Shown here: one piece after another, positions 59,761 through 59,977 of the stretch
Layout of the letters: every line of letters starts with the position of its first letter
Numbering within the stretch: the stretch's first letter is position 1
DNA from: Dactylosporangium sucinum
Lineage (GTDB): Bacteria; Actinomycetota; Actinomycetes; Mycobacteriales; Micromonosporaceae
Direction of reading: 5' to 3'
Assembly: GCF_014647515.1 (NCBI RefSeq)
Contig: NZ_BMPI01000071.1
Location: forward strand, 1-59,977
DNA: 59,977 bases
The notes under the pieces: generated by a model
Database searches by the model: none
What the model saw: only the letters and a program-made list of their open reading frames with translations
Told to the model about the DNA's origin: nothing
Made by a program: the position numbers and the translations under genes

Positions 59761-59977
59761 TGCGCGGTGGGACGGGGACCGCCACGGCCAGCCGACGCGG
59801 ACCCGCAGCCAGCCGGCGACGGCGGCGGCGGAGGCGGTGGCGGACCCGCGCGGCCGGCCCAACGCGAGCCACGGAGCGGCCGGGGAGGTGGCGGAGCCGG
59901 GCTAGGAGACCGCTGAACAATCCGGTTTCTGGACCGGGGTCTGGTCAGAGGTGACGGGGAAGGTGTCTCAATAGGCT

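Noticed and set aside
59338..59954. Arg/Ala/Gly-rich frames on both strands at the right end.
   Set aside because: Produced by GGCGTTGGC and GCGAGCGCGGCGAG tandem repeats and a family C palindrome; no ribosome site or conserved sequence.

Overview
The window is high-GC actinobacterial DNA. Frequent GTG starts, ATGA overlaps, Tat-type secreted enzymes, a DUF5753-type XRE regulator, a SigB/HrdD-class sigma factor, a PknB-like kinase and an MprAB-PepD-like operon suggest a large soil actinomycete. The Micromonosporaceae (Actinoplanes/Dactylosporangium type) are my best guess, from the general look of the genes and not from a search. It reads as chromosome, with fossils of mobile DNA and many intergenic palindromes.

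Layout. 0.1-1.8 kb: cobD and a DUF1444 gene. 1.8-3.5 kb: an accessory patch with DnaA-box-like repeats, a frameshifted gene, an odd tRNA-Val-like gene with an expanded D-loop, a tyrosine-recombinase fossil and tRNA-Arg(TCT). 3.6-11.6 kb: a clavaminate-synthase-type oxygenase, ssb, a Tat-exported PhoD phosphatase with a secreted repeat protein, a FrnE-type DsbA and a GNAT. 11.65-12.09 kb: a dense array of hairpin-rich repeats. 12.1-14.9 kb: an operon for extracytoplasmic flavin electron transfer (ferric-reductase-like membrane protein, FMN-binding protein, ApbE). 15-22.3 kb: DUF1801, a Ser/Thr kinase, a GNAT, an M50 protease, an LLM monooxygenase, a possible SOS-regulated gene, a gene interrupted by an amber codon, and an XRE regulator. 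22.4-26.1 kb: a giant secreted sugar-dehydrogenase-like protein. 26.8-33.6 kb: a livFGHMK transport operon with an embedded acyl-CoA ligase. 34-45.4 kb: an NlpC/P60 hydrolase with a long structured leader, tam, a sigma factor, an epimerase, a GH16-like protein lacking its catalytic motif, a UshA-type nucleotidase, a DUF574 methyltransferase, a GGDEF/EAL protein, an Asp/His-rich protein and a truncated toxin with intact antitoxin. 45.5-51.6 kb: a minus-strand cluster with a huge PqqD/M50/cNMP/FecR fusion, a zinc-ribbon protein, a leader-bearing Ca-loop protein and a PHP-domain hydrolase. 51.7-54.4 kb: glpK and a class-C beta-lactamase-like hydrolase. 54.6-59.3 kb: a response regulator, histidine kinase and HtrA operon, then a PadR/DUF4097 pair. 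The last 600 bases are repetitive and non-coding.

The best candidate for an undescribed system is the 46.8-51.6 kb cluster. A membrane site-2-protease fusion carries a PqqD-like N-terminus (a peptide-recognition fold in RiPP systems). It lies directly upstream of a small Cys-rich protein and of a protein whose N-terminus looks like a RiPP/NHLP-style leader. Three recurring families of intergenic palindromes (two to four copies each), the repeat array at 11.65 kb and the tRNA with a 44-nt D-loop are the other features that ordinary annotation would miss.
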